From: a virus
Length of the DNA stretch: 23,256 nucleotides
Direction: 5' to 3' (one strand)
IMG/VR virus record: IMGVR_UViG_3300031576_000275
Location: 1 to 23,256 of that record
In this document: piece by piece, positions 1 through 5,690 of the stretch
Layout: each line of letters begins with the position of its first letter
How positions within the stretch are numbered: position 1 is the stretch's first letter
Made by a program: the position numbers and the translations under genes
The notes under the pieces: generated by a model
The model's database searches: none
What the model was told of the DNA's origin: nothing
The model's input: only the letters and a program-made list of their open reading frames with translations

Positions 1-2
1 CT

Positions 3-143
3 TGCGATGATATGTATGGGGCGGATACTGGCACCAGTATTGTCCTTTATTTTTTGTCTAATGCAGCGCAGTTTAGAGGGCCACAAGCAAAAGCTCTTAA
101 GAACGAATTGAGGGAACACTGTGGCCTTAAGAAGATAAAATGA
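3..143 (+). CDS. 3' end of an unidentified gene (partial)
   Basis: An open frame enters from the left edge and ends with TGA at 141-143, giving 46 C-terminal residues (ends ELREHCGLKKIK). Its stop overlaps the ATG of the next gene in an ATGA junction, the usual sign of translational coupling in this genome. The visible tail is basic and contains no motif that I recognise. The start and the bulk of the protein lie outside the window, so no function can be given. Confidence 0.6.
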   Translation, partial: CDDMYGADTGTSIVLYFLSNAAQFRGPQAKALKNELREHCGLKKIK

Positions 144-637
144 AACTAATTTTTCTTGATATAGATGGAGTATTAAATCATTGGGGTGATAATAAGTCCA
201 TTTGGAAACAAGATTACCCTATTCACCCTGATAACCTGGCTAATCTATTATCTCTCATAGATTTAACCTCTGCGAAGATTGTTTTATCTTCTTCGTGGAG
301 GTTTAATTCTAAAGCTATACAACACCTAAAAACTTTATTTCCTATCTTAAGTTTGACTCCACAAGAAGGTAGGAATCGTGGAACACAAATAGATACTTGG
401 TTGACAACAAATGATTTGTTAGATATAGAGTCATTTGTGATTTTAGATGATGATAGTGATATGTTGGATTATCAGCTTCCTTTCTTTGTTCAAACTAATA
501 TTCATGCTGGAGGTTTAACTAAGGATCATGAGTTACAGGCTCAAAAGATTCTTACTTTACCTCTTTTTTCTTACAATAAATTTTTGGTAAATAGAAGAAA
601 TAAACAAAATGTTGATTCAAATAAATCCAGGTTATAA
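140..637 (+). CDS. HAD-superfamily phosphatase-like protein, RNA-repair type
   Basis: A 165-residue protein with haloacid dehalogenase fold motifs. Motif I is FLDIDGVL (nucleophile D7 and acid/base D9), motif II is the serine run at 48-53 (VLSSSW), and the acidic motif is ILDDDSDM at 101-108. This compact layout, with motif I at the very N-terminus and a DDD motif, matches the HAD domains found in Swiss-army-knife RNA repair proteins and phage relatives; that family assignment is from memory of the motifs. A plausible role is removal of a phosphate from nucleic acid or nucleotide ends, and it fits with the RNA ligase at 12123-13022. The start ATG overlaps the previous stop (ATGA). The C-terminus is basic and Asn-rich and overlaps the next gene by 29 bases. 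Confidence 0.75.
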   Translation: MKLIFLDIDGVLNHWGDNKSIWKQDYPIHPDNLANLLSLIDLTSAKIVLSSSWRFNSKAIQHLKTLFPILSLTPQEGRNRGTQIDTWLTTNDLLDIESFVILDDDSDMLDYQLPFFVQTNIHAGGLTKDHELQAQKILTLPLFSYNKFLVNRRNKQNVDSNKSRL

Positions 638-872
638 TGGATTTCAGATTGGTTATGGTCCGTGTTCTCTATCTAATGAATTCTTTTTAGAAATTTCTGA
701 CGTAGCTATGAAAACTATTCAAGATAATGCTAAAGCTAATAAAACCGGGAAATTTCGTTATTATCTTGGTGATAAAGTTGAATTTCAAAAGTTATTGAAA
801 CACGTTACACACGTTATCTGCCAAGGAATCGCGCTGCTTGGCGATAATTCGCTCATAACGACGAAAGATTAA
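609..872 (+). CDS. Hypothetical phage protein, 87 aa
   Basis: An 87-residue ORF starting at ATG 609, inside the 3' end of the HAD gene (29-base overlap). The first third is hydrophobic and aromatic with Gly, the middle is Lys-rich (KTIQDNAKANKTGK), and the end is mixed. I see no signal peptide, transmembrane segment or known motif. The overlap and the same AT-rich codon choice as the neighbours support a real gene. Function unknown. Confidence 0.55.
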   Translation: MLIQINPGYNGFQIGYGPCSLSNEFFLEISDVAMKTIQDNAKANKTGKFRYYLGDKVEFQKLLKHVTHVICQGIALLGDNSLITTKD

Positions 873-886
873 AAAGGTCTAATAAA

Positions 887-1003
887 ATGAAGACTATAGT
901 TTGGGGTACTTTTGGCTATCTTGTGCTTATCGGTCATATTGCCTGGATTAGTTTCCTTGTTTGGTGCTTTTATAAACTTGTAACTTGGGTAATCGCTAAA
1001 TAA
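887..1003 (+). CDS. Small single-pass membrane protein, 38 aa
   Basis: A 38-residue ORF, ATG 887 to TAA 1001-1003. Almost the whole chain is hydrophobic and aromatic: FGYLVLIGHIAW followed by ISFLVWCFYKLV, with Lys at residue 2 and Lys at the C-terminus. It therefore looks like one long transmembrane helix. It sits between two hypothetical genes, with the next ATG 1 base after its stop. Early phage membrane peptides of this size often affect host physiology or lysis, but nothing here distinguishes these. A holin role is possible but not supported by position. Confidence 0.55.
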   Translation: MKTIVWGTFGYLVLIGHIAWISFLVWCFYKLVTWVIAK

Positions 1004-1004
1004 A

Positions 1005-1277
1005 ATGACAGCCGTACTTGCTACTAAACACTTTTATAGATGGGGTTTAGGAGATATTGCTTCTCCATATCCCTCTAAACGTCTCTTAGTTTCTCCTGAT
1101 GCTCTACTCCATTCTCCAGATAGCAAAGAAATCGCTTATAGTATCCGTCAAAACCCCAATAGAGAACGTGAGTTAAATAGGGCCATGGTGGATTTAGAGT
1201 TTAAAGCTTGTCCTAAAAAATATGTCGATCTTACACCTAAAATCAAATTTACTCTTACTATTTCAAGAATGTTCTGA
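1005..1277 (+). CDS. Hypothetical phage protein, 90 aa
   Basis: A 90-residue ORF beginning 1 base after the preceding stop. The sequence is basic with several Pro and Ser (SPYPSKRLLVSPDALLHSPD) and a charged middle (RQNPNRERELNRAMVDLEF). No motif is recognised. The last 56 bases overlap the next gene in another frame, and the last 18 residues may be shaped by that overlap. Confidence 0.5.
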   Translation: MTAVLATKHFYRWGLGDIASPYPSKRLLVSPDALLHSPDSKEIAYSIRQNPNRERELNRAMVDLEFKACPKKYVDLTPKIKFTLTISRMF

Positions 1278-1767
1278 GAAAATAAAGCAGGAAGGAAAAC
1301 TCTGGTATCCTGCTGCTCAAGTGTATTTTTGTGACTTAGCTAAAAAATATAACCTCAGAGAAGATACTATTTTAGGAATAGTAGCTGCTTTGAGTCCCTT
1401 TGTAAGCTGGCAAACACAACTAAAGCAAACCGAAACCTTTCTGTTAACTCAGAATTTTCCTGGTTTTAAATCCAATATTCTGGCTGCCCGCCGGATATTA
1501 AATGGAGTACCACCAGGATTTGTTCTGAAGGGGCAGAAGGTTTCGGTTTTCTTTGCTAATTTAATGGGGAATACCTCCCATGTGACCTTAGATAGACACG
1601 CTATATCGGCTGCAGTAGGGAGAAAGATTGGTCAACATGAAAAACTTTCTCGTACAATGTTTAACCAAATTAGAACAGCTTATATGGAAGCTGCTGATAT
1701 GGTTAAACCGCAAATAAATGTTAGGGATTTTCAAGCTATTATTTGGAACTGGTGGAAATCTAAATGA
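1222..1767 (+). CDS. DUF7178-like phage protein
   Basis: A 181-residue protein with the pattern of a widespread uncharacterised phage family (I recall it as DUF7178). It has WYPAAQ near residue 28, the block GIVAALSPFVSW around 50-62, a GVPPGFVLKGQKVSVFF segment near 95-110, VTLDRHA at about 121-127, and a terminal QAIIWNWWK. The conserved LSP..W and D.HA residues look like a helical DNA-binding or glycosylase-like fold, but the activity has not been established to my knowledge. The ATG at 1222 lies inside the previous gene. The N-terminus up to about residue 20 is less certain, because a later start cannot be excluded. Confidence 0.65.
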   Translation: MSILHLKSNLLLLFQECSEKIKQEGKLWYPAAQVYFCDLAKKYNLREDTILGIVAALSPFVSWQTQLKQTETFLLTQNFPGFKSNILAARRILNGVPPGFVLKGQKVSVFFANLMGNTSHVTLDRHAISAAVGRKIGQHEKLSRTMFNQIRTAYMEAADMVKPQINVRDFQAIIWNWWKSK

Positions 1768-1782
1768 AACCAACAAAAGAAC

Positions 1783-1884
1783 ATGCATAATGATATTTTA
1801 CAATTGACTGCTACTATTGCTTTAGATGCGTTAAAAATGTGTAAGTCCCCTGGAGTGGAATGGTTATATTTGACAGAGGAATAA
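1783..1884 (+). CDS. Possible 33-aa peptide
   Basis: A short frame from ATG 1783 to TAA 1882-1884 encodes 33 residues, helical in character (DILQLTATIALDALKMC) with a terminal acidic tail. No good ribosome-binding site is seen directly upstream. It fills an otherwise empty gap between two genes, which is the main reason to list it. Unknown function. Confidence 0.3.
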   Translation: MHNDILQLTATIALDALKMCKSPGVEWLYLTEE

Positions 1885-1890
1885 AGAGCT

Positions 1891-2070
1891 ATGACTATTA
1901 ATCATTATCTCAAGTACGCTACCGCTGATTTTTCTGCTGTGAATTATGGTTATGGTAAGCCTGAACAAAATGTAGAACATCTTACAAAGGCTTTAGAAAA
2001 TGTGTCTAAGGCCCTTGCGCAAGCTATACAAGAGAATAATGAAGCAGTTGCTAAGGCATCTGCCAAATAA
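1891..2070 (+). CDS. Hypothetical protein, 59 aa
   Basis: A 59-residue ORF, ATG 1891, preceded by AAAGAG. The N-terminal half carries an aromatic stretch (HYLKYATADF and NYGYGKPEQN). The C-terminal half is an Ala/Lys/Glu amphipathic helix (HLTKALENVSKALAQAIQ), which suggests a small helical or oligomerising protein. It lies 11 bases before the next ATG, in the same direction. No homologue is recognised. Confidence 0.5.
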   Translation: MTINHYLKYATADFSAVNYGYGKPEQNVEHLTKALENVSKALAQAIQENNEAVAKASAK

Positions 2071-2081
2071 AAAGGAAAACC

Positions 2082-2363
2082 ATGACTACTCCAAAAGCAA
2101 AGGCTGTTCTTGTTACCACGATTCATCGGGGTGTTTTCTTTGGTTATGCTACTAAGATTGATGAAGATACAATTTTTTTAAAGAATGCTCGTAATTGTCT
2201 TTATTGGAAGAATACCAAAGGATTTTTGGGTTTAGCAGCAACCGGCCCCAATTTTGAGTGTCGTATTGGTCCCAAAGCAGATATCACGCTTCGGAATATT
2301 ACTTCTGTTTCTATAGTAACACCAGAAGCAGTTAAAAATTGGGAAAAAGCCCCGTGGTCTTAA
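2082..2363 (+). CDS. DUF6948-like phage protein
   Basis: A 93-residue protein preceded by a clear AAAGGAAA ribosome-binding site. The conserved blocks VTTIHRGVFFGYA (11-23), FLKNARNCLYWK (32-43), FLGLAATGP (48-56) and CRIGPKADITL (60-70) match a common phage and bacterial family of about 90 residues that I recall as DUF6948. These proteins appear to be small beta-rich domains of unknown function. The length is typical of the family and the protein ends in the usual WEKAPW. The gly-rich ORF begins before its stop, in another frame. Confidence 0.75.
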   Translation: MTTPKAKAVLVTTIHRGVFFGYATKIDEDTIFLKNARNCLYWKNTKGFLGLAATGPNFECRIGPKADITLRNITSVSIVTPEAVKNWEKAPWS

Positions 2364-2857
2364 CAGAGAAAATACGAAATTTGTGTTTTAGTTGGGGTGC
2401 TTGTAAGGTTCCCCCAGTTGGGATAGAACTTGCTGAGGCAACACCTGTTCAGTTACAATGGATAAGTAATTATTTACCAAAGTTATATCAAATATTAAGG
2501 TTTAAAATTCGACAATTTAATAATTATTTAAACGGAAACAGAGACGGATACGGATACGGATACGGGGACGGATACGGGAACGGATACGGAAACGGATACG
2601 GGAACGGATACGGAAACGGATACGGGGACGGATACGGGGACGGAGACGGATACGGGGACGGAGACGGATACGGGGACGGAGACGGATACGGATACGGGAA
2701 CGGATACGGGGACGGATACGGGGACGGATACGGGGACGGAGACGGATACGGATACGGATACGGGGACGGATACGGGAACGGATACGGAAACGGAGACGGA
2801 TACGGATACAGAGACGGATACGGAGACGGAAACAAAGGGTTTTTAGACTTTTTCTGA
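2354..2857 (+). CDS. Gly-X dipeptide repeat protein
   Basis: An ORF overlapping the DUF6948-like gene. The start is uncertain: GTG 2354 (used here) or TTG 2339, as there is no in-frame ATG. The N-terminal 55 residues are an ordinary globular-looking segment with CFSWGACKVPPVGIE and a hydrophobic/basic helix (WISNYLPKLYQILRFKIRQF). The remainder is about 50 dipeptides of Gly with Tyr, Asp or Asn (DGYGYGYGDGYGNGYG and similar), ending NKGFLDFF. Strict alternation of Gly with polar or aromatic residues suggests a repetitive beta-type or disordered fibre or adhesive surface. The frame is fully open through 300 bases of repeats, and replacement changes only GGA/GGG and the X codon, both signs that protein coding is maintained. 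Function unknown; antifreeze-like, adhesive or phase-separating roles are speculation. Confidence 0.6.
   Translation: MVLTEKIRNLCFSWGACKVPPVGIELAEATPVQLQWISNYLPKLYQILRFKIRQFNNYLNGNRDGYGYGYGDGYGNGYGNGYGNGYGNGYGDGYGDGDGYGDGDGYGDGDGYGYGNGYGDGYGDGYGDGDGYGYGYGDGYGNGYGNGDGYGYRDGYGDGNKGFLDFF
2531..2839 (+). repeat. Hexanucleotide tandem repeat (GGNNAC)n
   Basis: About 50 copies of a 6-base unit GG(A/G)(T/G/A)AC, mainly GGATAC alternating with GGGGAC, GGGAAC, GGAAAC and GGAGAC. Higher-order units are visible, for example the 18-base GGATAC-GGGGAC-GGAGAC block repeated near 2630-2690. Every unit is 6 bases, so gain or loss keeps the reading frame of the gly-rich protein. GC content is well above that of the flanking sequence. 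Confidence 0.95.
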
Positions 2858-2867
2858 TAAATAACTT

Positions 2868-2949
2868 ACTCCCGTGGCGGAACTGGTATACGCATCAGAC
2901 TTAAAATCTGACACCTTTGGGTTTGTGGGTTCAAATCCCACCGGGAGTA
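2868..2949 (+). tRNA. tRNA-Leu (anticodon UAA)
   Basis: An 82-base cloverleaf. The acceptor stem is ACTCCCG pairing with CGGGAGT, and the discriminator is A. The D stem is GCG/CGC, and the anticodon stem is TCAGA/TCTGA with loop CTTAAAA, giving anticodon TAA. There is a long class II variable arm, and a T stem GTGGG/CCCAC with loop TTCAAAT. The long variable arm and anticodon agree on leucine. CCA is not encoded (TTA follows the discriminator). It is the first of three tRNAs interleaved with protein genes. Confidence 0.95.
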
Positions 2950-2953
2950 TTAT

Positions 2954-3143
2954 GAAACTATCTTGCGTTCGCGATAAGCTTGATAGTTCCAGCAAAGGAA
3001 TGTTCAGGTATGACACTAAGAGTGTCCTGTGCTGGACAATTTCTTAAGGCCAAGAAACCGAGAACCATAACGAGGCGTCACTTAGCCGGAGAAATACCGG
3101 GATATTAAAATAATAAACACGCCTACCTTTGCTGTTTTAATAT
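2954..3143 (+). ncRNA. Candidate structured RNA with possible pseudoknot
   Basis: No convincing ORF occupies this interval, but complementary segments fill it. Helix 1 is AACTATC 2956-2962 with GATAGTT 2982-2988, capped by TTGC/GCGA. Immediately adjacent, CCAGCA 2989-2994 pairs with TGCTGG 3030-3035, and inside it CAG/CTG and GACACT 3012-3017 with AGTGTC 3021-3026. The 3' strand 3021-3035 is therefore paired continuously. Downstream, AGGCGT 3073-3078 pairs with ACGCCT 3119-3124, and ATATTAAAA 3102-3110 with TTTTAATAT 3135-3143. These last two cross, so they would form a pseudoknot, with a CCGG/CCGG hairpin (3086-3100) inside. I do not recognise a known RNA family. It may be a regulatory leader for the gene at 3174 or an independent RNA. 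Confidence 0.4.
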
Positions 3144-3173
3144 TTTAAAAATGGTTGTTAGTGGAGATAGAAA

Positions 3174-3623
3174 ATGAAAAAGACTCTTTTATGTTGTTTA
3201 CTTTTAGCACCTTTTACCTTTTCTCAACAATATAATCAACCGGCAGCTTCTCTATTTGTTCCAGGGATAGATTTTTCACAAATACCTCCTTATATAATAG
3301 ATTTTCAAAGTTTATACCCAGGTGGAGCTTGGACTTCAATTACTATCGTAGGCAATATTAATCAAATTTGGTGGTTAGCTGTTTCTGCCGGTCCTCCTGT
3401 ACCTGGGTGTATGACATTGCCGTGTGGAGATATAATTGATCTTGACTGTAATAATTTTGTAATTCAGTTTGTAGGTATGACAGGAATTACAAACGGTGTA
3501 GTAAATATTCCTATTTTATATATGCCTTATATTCCTGCATATCAGGTAACATTACAAGCTGTTATTTCTACTAATGATTTTTGTGGATATGAATTGACAG
3601 CGGCAGTTTCTATCCGACTTTAA
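3174..3623 (+). CDS. Secreted beta-rich protein with signal peptide
   Basis: A 149-residue protein, ATG 3174 after GGAGATAG. The N-terminus KKTLLCCLLLAPFTFSQQ is a classical Sec signal peptide (two Lys, hydrophobic core, likely cleavage after FTFS). The mature part is strand-rich, with few charges, many Pro, Gly, Ile, Val and Tyr, and Cys residues in GCMTLPCG, DLDC and DFCG that could form disulfides outside the cytoplasm. It ends TAAVSIRL. The pattern loosely resembles repeated domains in secreted planctomycete proteins; this is a weak impression, not a match. It sits between two tRNA genes with no virion or replication neighbour, so it looks like an accessory (moron) gene that alters the host envelope. 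Function unknown. Confidence 0.7.
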   Translation: MKKTLLCCLLLAPFTFSQQYNQPAASLFVPGIDFSQIPPYIIDFQSLYPGGAWTSITIVGNINQIWWLAVSAGPPVPGCMTLPCGDIIDLDCNNFVIQFVGMTGITNGVVNIPILYMPYIPAYQVTLQAVISTNDFCGYELTAAVSIRL

Positions 3624-3631
3624 AAATTAGG

Positions 3632-3703
3632 TGGACATTAGCTTAATGGTAGAGCAGGGGTCTTATACACTCCAGGTCATAGGTTCGATTCCTATATGTC
3701 CTA
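3632..3703 (+). tRNA. tRNA-Ile (anticodon UAU), unusual 1-72 pair
   Basis: A 72-base cloverleaf. The acceptor is TGGACAT with ATGTCCT, which leaves T1 opposite T72, and the discriminator is A. It has T8 A9, D stem GCTT/GAGC with loop AATGGTA, and anticodon stem GGGGT/ACTCC with loop CTTATAC, so the anticodon TAT is at 3664-3666. The variable loop is AGGTC and the T arm is ATAGG/CCTAT with TTCGATT. All other stems are sound, so the gene is probably functional. UAU-anticodon tRNA-Ile is rare in bacteria, which usually read AUA with a modified CAU tRNA. CCA is not encoded. Confidence 0.88.
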
Positions 3704-3727
3704 TTGTGCAGTTTAAGGTGTATTTTA

Positions 3728-4120
3728 ATGATACAACATTGTCGTTATGTTCCTTTAAGAGAATCTAAATTTAGAGCTTATGCGTGGTGTGGTTCTGGAA
3801 AATTTGATAAGACAGGAGTTAGTAAAATGATGCAAAATATGGAAAAGGCAAGTACCATCGAAGACTTTCAGAAGATTATCGCTACAGCCCAAGAAATGAT
3901 TAAGAAGCTTTCTAAAAGGCGGTGGAAGATTGGAGATGTGTTTCGAGAGTCGGATGTTTCGCTATTAATGGTTGTTAGACAAAAATCTTATGGATCTTCT
4001 GTTGCTTTTGTAAGTTTGGGAGATTGTGATATACGCTGTCCAGAAGACTCCATAGAGCAGTTACAGAAGCGTTGGGAGGTGTATAACTGGCCTTTGGTTA
4101 AGTTGTCTTTGCCTTCTTAA
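3728..4120 (+). CDS. Hypothetical protein, 130 aa
   Basis: The frame is open from 3704, but ATG 3728 is preferred because AAGGTG stands 7 bases upstream and earlier codons run into the tRNA-Ile. The product begins MIQHCRYVPL. It has a helical Lys-rich middle (MEKASTIEDFQKIIATAQEMIKKLSKR) and a C-terminal half with small beta-strand-like segments (RWKIGDVFRESDVSLLMVV, SVAFVSLGD) ending WEVYNWPLVKLSLPS. I do not recognise it. It lies between tRNA-Ile and tRNA-Lys. Confidence 0.6.
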   Translation: MIQHCRYVPLRESKFRAYAWCGSGKFDKTGVSKMMQNMEKASTIEDFQKIIATAQEMIKKLSKRRWKIGDVFRESDVSLLMVVRQKSYGSSVAFVSLGDCDIRCPEDSIEQLQKRWEVYNWPLVKLSLPS

Positions 4121-4127
4121 CAAGATA

Positions 4128-4201
4128 ACCCCCGTAGCTCAGTTGGTAAGAGCAAGAGATTTTTAATCTCTGGGCCGTGAGTTCAAGTCTCACCGGGGGT
4201 A
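4128..4201 (+). tRNA. tRNA-Lys (anticodon UUU)
   Basis: A 74-base cloverleaf. Acceptor ACCCCCG/CGGGGGT, discriminator A; T8 A9; D stem GCTC/GAGC with loop AGTTGGTAA; anticodon stem AGAGA/TCTCT with loop TTTTTAA, so anticodon TTT; variable loop GGGCC; T stem GTGAG/CTCAC with loop TTCAAGT. All pairs are Watson-Crick. CCA is not encoded. It begins 7 bases after the previous stop codon. Confidence 0.96.
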
Positions 4202-4219
4202 TTAGTTTGGAGAGAAATT

Positions 4220-4357
4220 ATGACACCAGATTATTATGAATATGGTGATGGTGATGTTCATTTATGTAATTTATGTCAAGAATATACAGGTACAGAAGAA
4301 TATGATGATAGTTTAGGTACTTATCTTTGCAAATTGTGTAAAGATTGGTGTAATTAA
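4220..4357 (+). CDS. Small zinc-ribbon-like protein, 45 aa
   Basis: ATG 4220 is preceded by GGAGAG, a good ribosome-binding site. The 45-residue product starts with an acidic and Tyr-rich segment (DYYEYGDGDVHL). It then has two Cys pairs, CNLC and CKLC, separated by about 21 residues, and a last Cys (KDWCN). The two CxxC knuckles are the layout of a zinc ribbon. Its stop overlaps the ATG of the next gene (TAATG). Possible nucleic-acid or protein contact; function unknown. Confidence 0.6.
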   Translation: MTPDYYEYGDGDVHLCNLCQEYTGTEEYDDSLGTYLCKLCKDWCN

Positions 4358-4596
4358 TGAATATTTACTTAATTAGGCACGTCGGATCTACATCTTGGGA
4401 TGAATATGACTCTGCCGTTGTAATAGCAGAGTCGATTTCTACAGCACGTGAAATGCGCCCAGATGGAAAACCTTTCCTAAATACACTCGAATCTTCTGAT
4501 AGTTGGGTTCTTCCACGATTAGTGAAAGTAAAGTTGATCGGAAAGTCTATTCTTTCCAAACCTCAAGTAATTTGTGCTAGTTTTAATGCGGGTTAA
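4357..4596 (+). CDS. Hypothetical phage protein, 79 aa
   Basis: A 79-residue protein coupled to the preceding gene by a TAATG overlap. It opens with a beta-like strand (NIYLIRH), then WDEYDSAVVIAESISTAREM. It ends VKLIGKSILSKPQVICASFNAG. The layout (short strand, D-E-Y, a helix after AES, a central W, and terminal VI.ASFNAG) recurs in hypothetical phage proteins that I have seen, but no function is known to me. It is probably a small alpha/beta domain. Confidence 0.6.
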   Translation: MNIYLIRHVGSTSWDEYDSAVVIAESISTAREMRPDGKPFLNTLESSDSWVLPRLVKVKLIGKSILSKPQVICASFNAG

Positions 4597-4601
4597 TACT
4601 C

Positions 4602-4730
4602 ATGGAAAAGAAATTCGCTAAATTTTTAATAGACCTTCAATATCTTTACAAATATGAAGATGAATTTGGTAATAAAATGATTGCCTGGGCCGATATCCAA
4701 GAGCTTATTAATAAGAACATGATTACATGA
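4602..4730 (+). CDS. Hypothetical protein, 42 aa
   Basis: ATG 4602 to TGA 4728-4730, 42 residues: MEKKFAKFLIDLQYLYKYED followed by a short helix ending NKNMIT. It is charged, helical and soluble in character. Its stop overlaps the next ATG (ATGA), which argues for a translated gene in the operon. No motif is recognised. Confidence 0.5.
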   Translation: MEKKFAKFLIDLQYLYKYEDEFGNKMIAWADIQELINKNMIT

Positions 4731-5014
4731 ACTATTTAATGAAGTGCGGTTGTGTTGCTGTTGGTATAGATGCAAATGGAAAGCCAGTTTGTCCGATTCA
4801 TATTCTTACCTCCTTACATAGAGAAGCATTAGAAATAGACACTAATATTCCTACTTTAACTGGCCGGATTGCCAAATGCTGTTATGGTAACGGCCAAAAC
4901 AATTGTCACCCCGATGGTCGTCCGGAAGAGTCATCTTTAGATTTAGCGTTTTTTAAATATCAACCACAAAATCAGGAAGATAGTTATTACTGTGGTTGTT
5001 GGGGATGGGATTAA
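4727..5014 (+). CDS. Cys-rich phage protein, 95 aa
   Basis: A 95-residue protein with many metal-binding candidates: MKCGCVAVG at the N-terminus, CPIH near 22-25, a central GRIAKCC with downstream C and H (NNCHPDG), and a C-terminal YYCGCWGWD. The opening (KCGC.A...NGKPVCPIH) and the ending (SYYCGC.GWD) resemble a recurring phage family of unknown function. Spaced Cys and His suggest one or two structural zinc ions. It is joined to the previous gene by ATGA. Confidence 0.6.
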   Translation: MNYLMKCGCVAVGIDANGKPVCPIHILTSLHREALEIDTNIPTLTGRIAKCCYGNGQNNCHPDGRPEESSLDLAFFKYQPQNQEDSYYCGCWGWD

Positions 5015-5018
5015 GAAT

Positions 5019-5306
5019 ATGAGAACAGTTCCAATATCTGCTAAAGCTTATGATGAAGCCTTGGCTTTTTGTAATGAACGTAGGATAGAATTCGGTTTAC
5101 CTGGAGATTTAACAGTTTTACCGGCAGGTAGGGGTTGGGATACACGGTCATGTCCGTGCGCTAATACTTGTAATGGGAGAATTTCAGTAAAAAATAGACA
5201 ATGGTTTAAACTTTTAGAAATTATCAATCCAATGACAGGTCTTCAGCAAATTGATATAGCTCATCCAAATTACAAAGGACCTTGGGATTTTGGTACAAGA
5301 ATTTGA
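5019..5306 (+). CDS. Hypothetical protein, 95 aa
   Basis: The open frame extends upstream to 4992, but ATG 5019, 4 bases after the previous stop, gives a sensible start: MRTVPISAKAYDEALAFCNERR. A central CPCANTC (about residues 45-51) is a compact Cys cluster. The rest is mixed, with a likely strand WFKLLEIINP. It could bind a metal. I do not recognise a family. Confidence 0.55.
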   Translation: MRTVPISAKAYDEALAFCNERRIEFGLPGDLTVLPAGRGWDTRSCPCANTCNGRISVKNRQWFKLLEIINPMTGLQQIDIAHPNYKGPWDFGTRI

Positions 5307-5379
5307 TAAGCAAGTAGCTAACAAAGAGGAAGCATTTCCTATCAGAACGGAATTCTAATTAAATATTAAAGGAGATCTA

Positions 5380-5505
5380 ATGCCTGCTGATTTTATTAAA
5401 GATCCTGAGATTAAGCGTTTAGAAGAGTCTATTGATATGTTGTGGGATGAAATAAAAAATCTTCAAGAGCGTTTGGATCTTTTAGAGGAGGATGAGTATT
5501 TATGA
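5380..5505 (+). CDS. Small coiled-coil protein, 41 aa
   Basis: ATG 5380 follows a strong AAAGGAGAT site. The 41-residue product is an acidic, regular helix (IKRLEESIDMLWDEIKNLQE and RLDLLEEDEYL) with Leu/Ile at heptad spacing, so it is probably a short coiled coil. The strong ribosome-binding site makes it a good candidate for a well-translated peptide. Its stop overlaps ATG 5502. Function unknown. Confidence 0.6.
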   Translation: MPADFIKDPEIKRLEESIDMLWDEIKNLQERLDLLEEDEYL

Positions 5506-5561
5506 TAATTAAACAAAAAACCAAAACTATGCCAGTTGCAAAAACAATGGTCGTTCTGTAA
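5502..5561 (+). CDS. Possible 19-aa basic peptide
   Basis: A short frame coupled by ATGA to the coiled-coil gene, encoding MIIKQKTKTMPVAKTMVVL. GAGGAGGATGAG lies just upstream in the previous gene and could serve as its ribosome-binding site. It is too short to judge, and it is listed because of the coupling. Confidence 0.25.
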   Translation: MIIKQKTKTMPVAKTMVVL

Positions 5562-5590
5562 ATCTCTTGGGCCACCTACGCAAGCCACTT

Positions 5591-5613
5591 GGCTGTAGGA
5601 GCCCTACAGAGCC
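5591..5613 (+). other. GC-rich hairpin in the gene-free stretch before the RNA polymerase
   Basis: CTGTAGG 5593-5599 and CCTACAG 5603-5609 form a perfect 7-bp stem with loop AGC. It is extended by GG 5591-5592 and CC 5612-5613 across a bulged A. No T-run follows, so it is not an obvious intrinsic terminator. It abuts the dispersed repeat at 5610-5690. The whole interval 5562-5777 lacks a convincing gene and holds this hairpin, the repeat and a candidate host promoter. Confidence 0.55.
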
Positions 5614-5690
5614 TTATGAGGCGTATAGATTGTCTAAAGGCCCAACTGGTCTAAAGGGGGTCCAGATGCCCTATAAGGCTTCCTATTGCG
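5610..5690 (-). repeat. Dispersed repeat, copy A
   Basis: Read on the minus strand from 5690, this matches 22155-22235 (+) at about 60 of 81 positions without gaps by my count. The match includes the core AATAGGAAGCCTTATAGG and the segment CCTTTAGACNATC. It has an internal inverted repeat (AGCCTTAT 5610-5617 with ATAAGGCT 5673-5680). The part on the minus strand at 5661-5700 also matches two separate pieces of 16342-16371 inside the exonuclease gene (GCCTGTAAA, then CTTATAGGGC...TGGACC). GC content is higher than the flanks. Role unknown: promoter, origin or mobile repeat are options. Confidence 0.75.

Noticed and set aside
1764-1790. 8-codon frame MKPTKEHA
   Set aside because: Too short to support as a gene, although its ATG overlaps the previous stop.
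2524-2835. Minus-strand frame encoding Pro-Tyr/Phe/Ser dipeptides
   Set aside because: It is the automatic antisense of the GGNNAC repeat, and all surrounding genes are on the + strand.
2531-2839. Possible CRISPR array
   Set aside because: Units are 6 bases and directly adjacent; there are no spacers of constant length, and no cas genes are present.
2954-3143. Hammerhead or group I intron identity for the structured region
   Set aside because: The conserved CUGANGA/GAAA hammerhead core is absent, and I could not place the P7/P3 elements of a group I intron.
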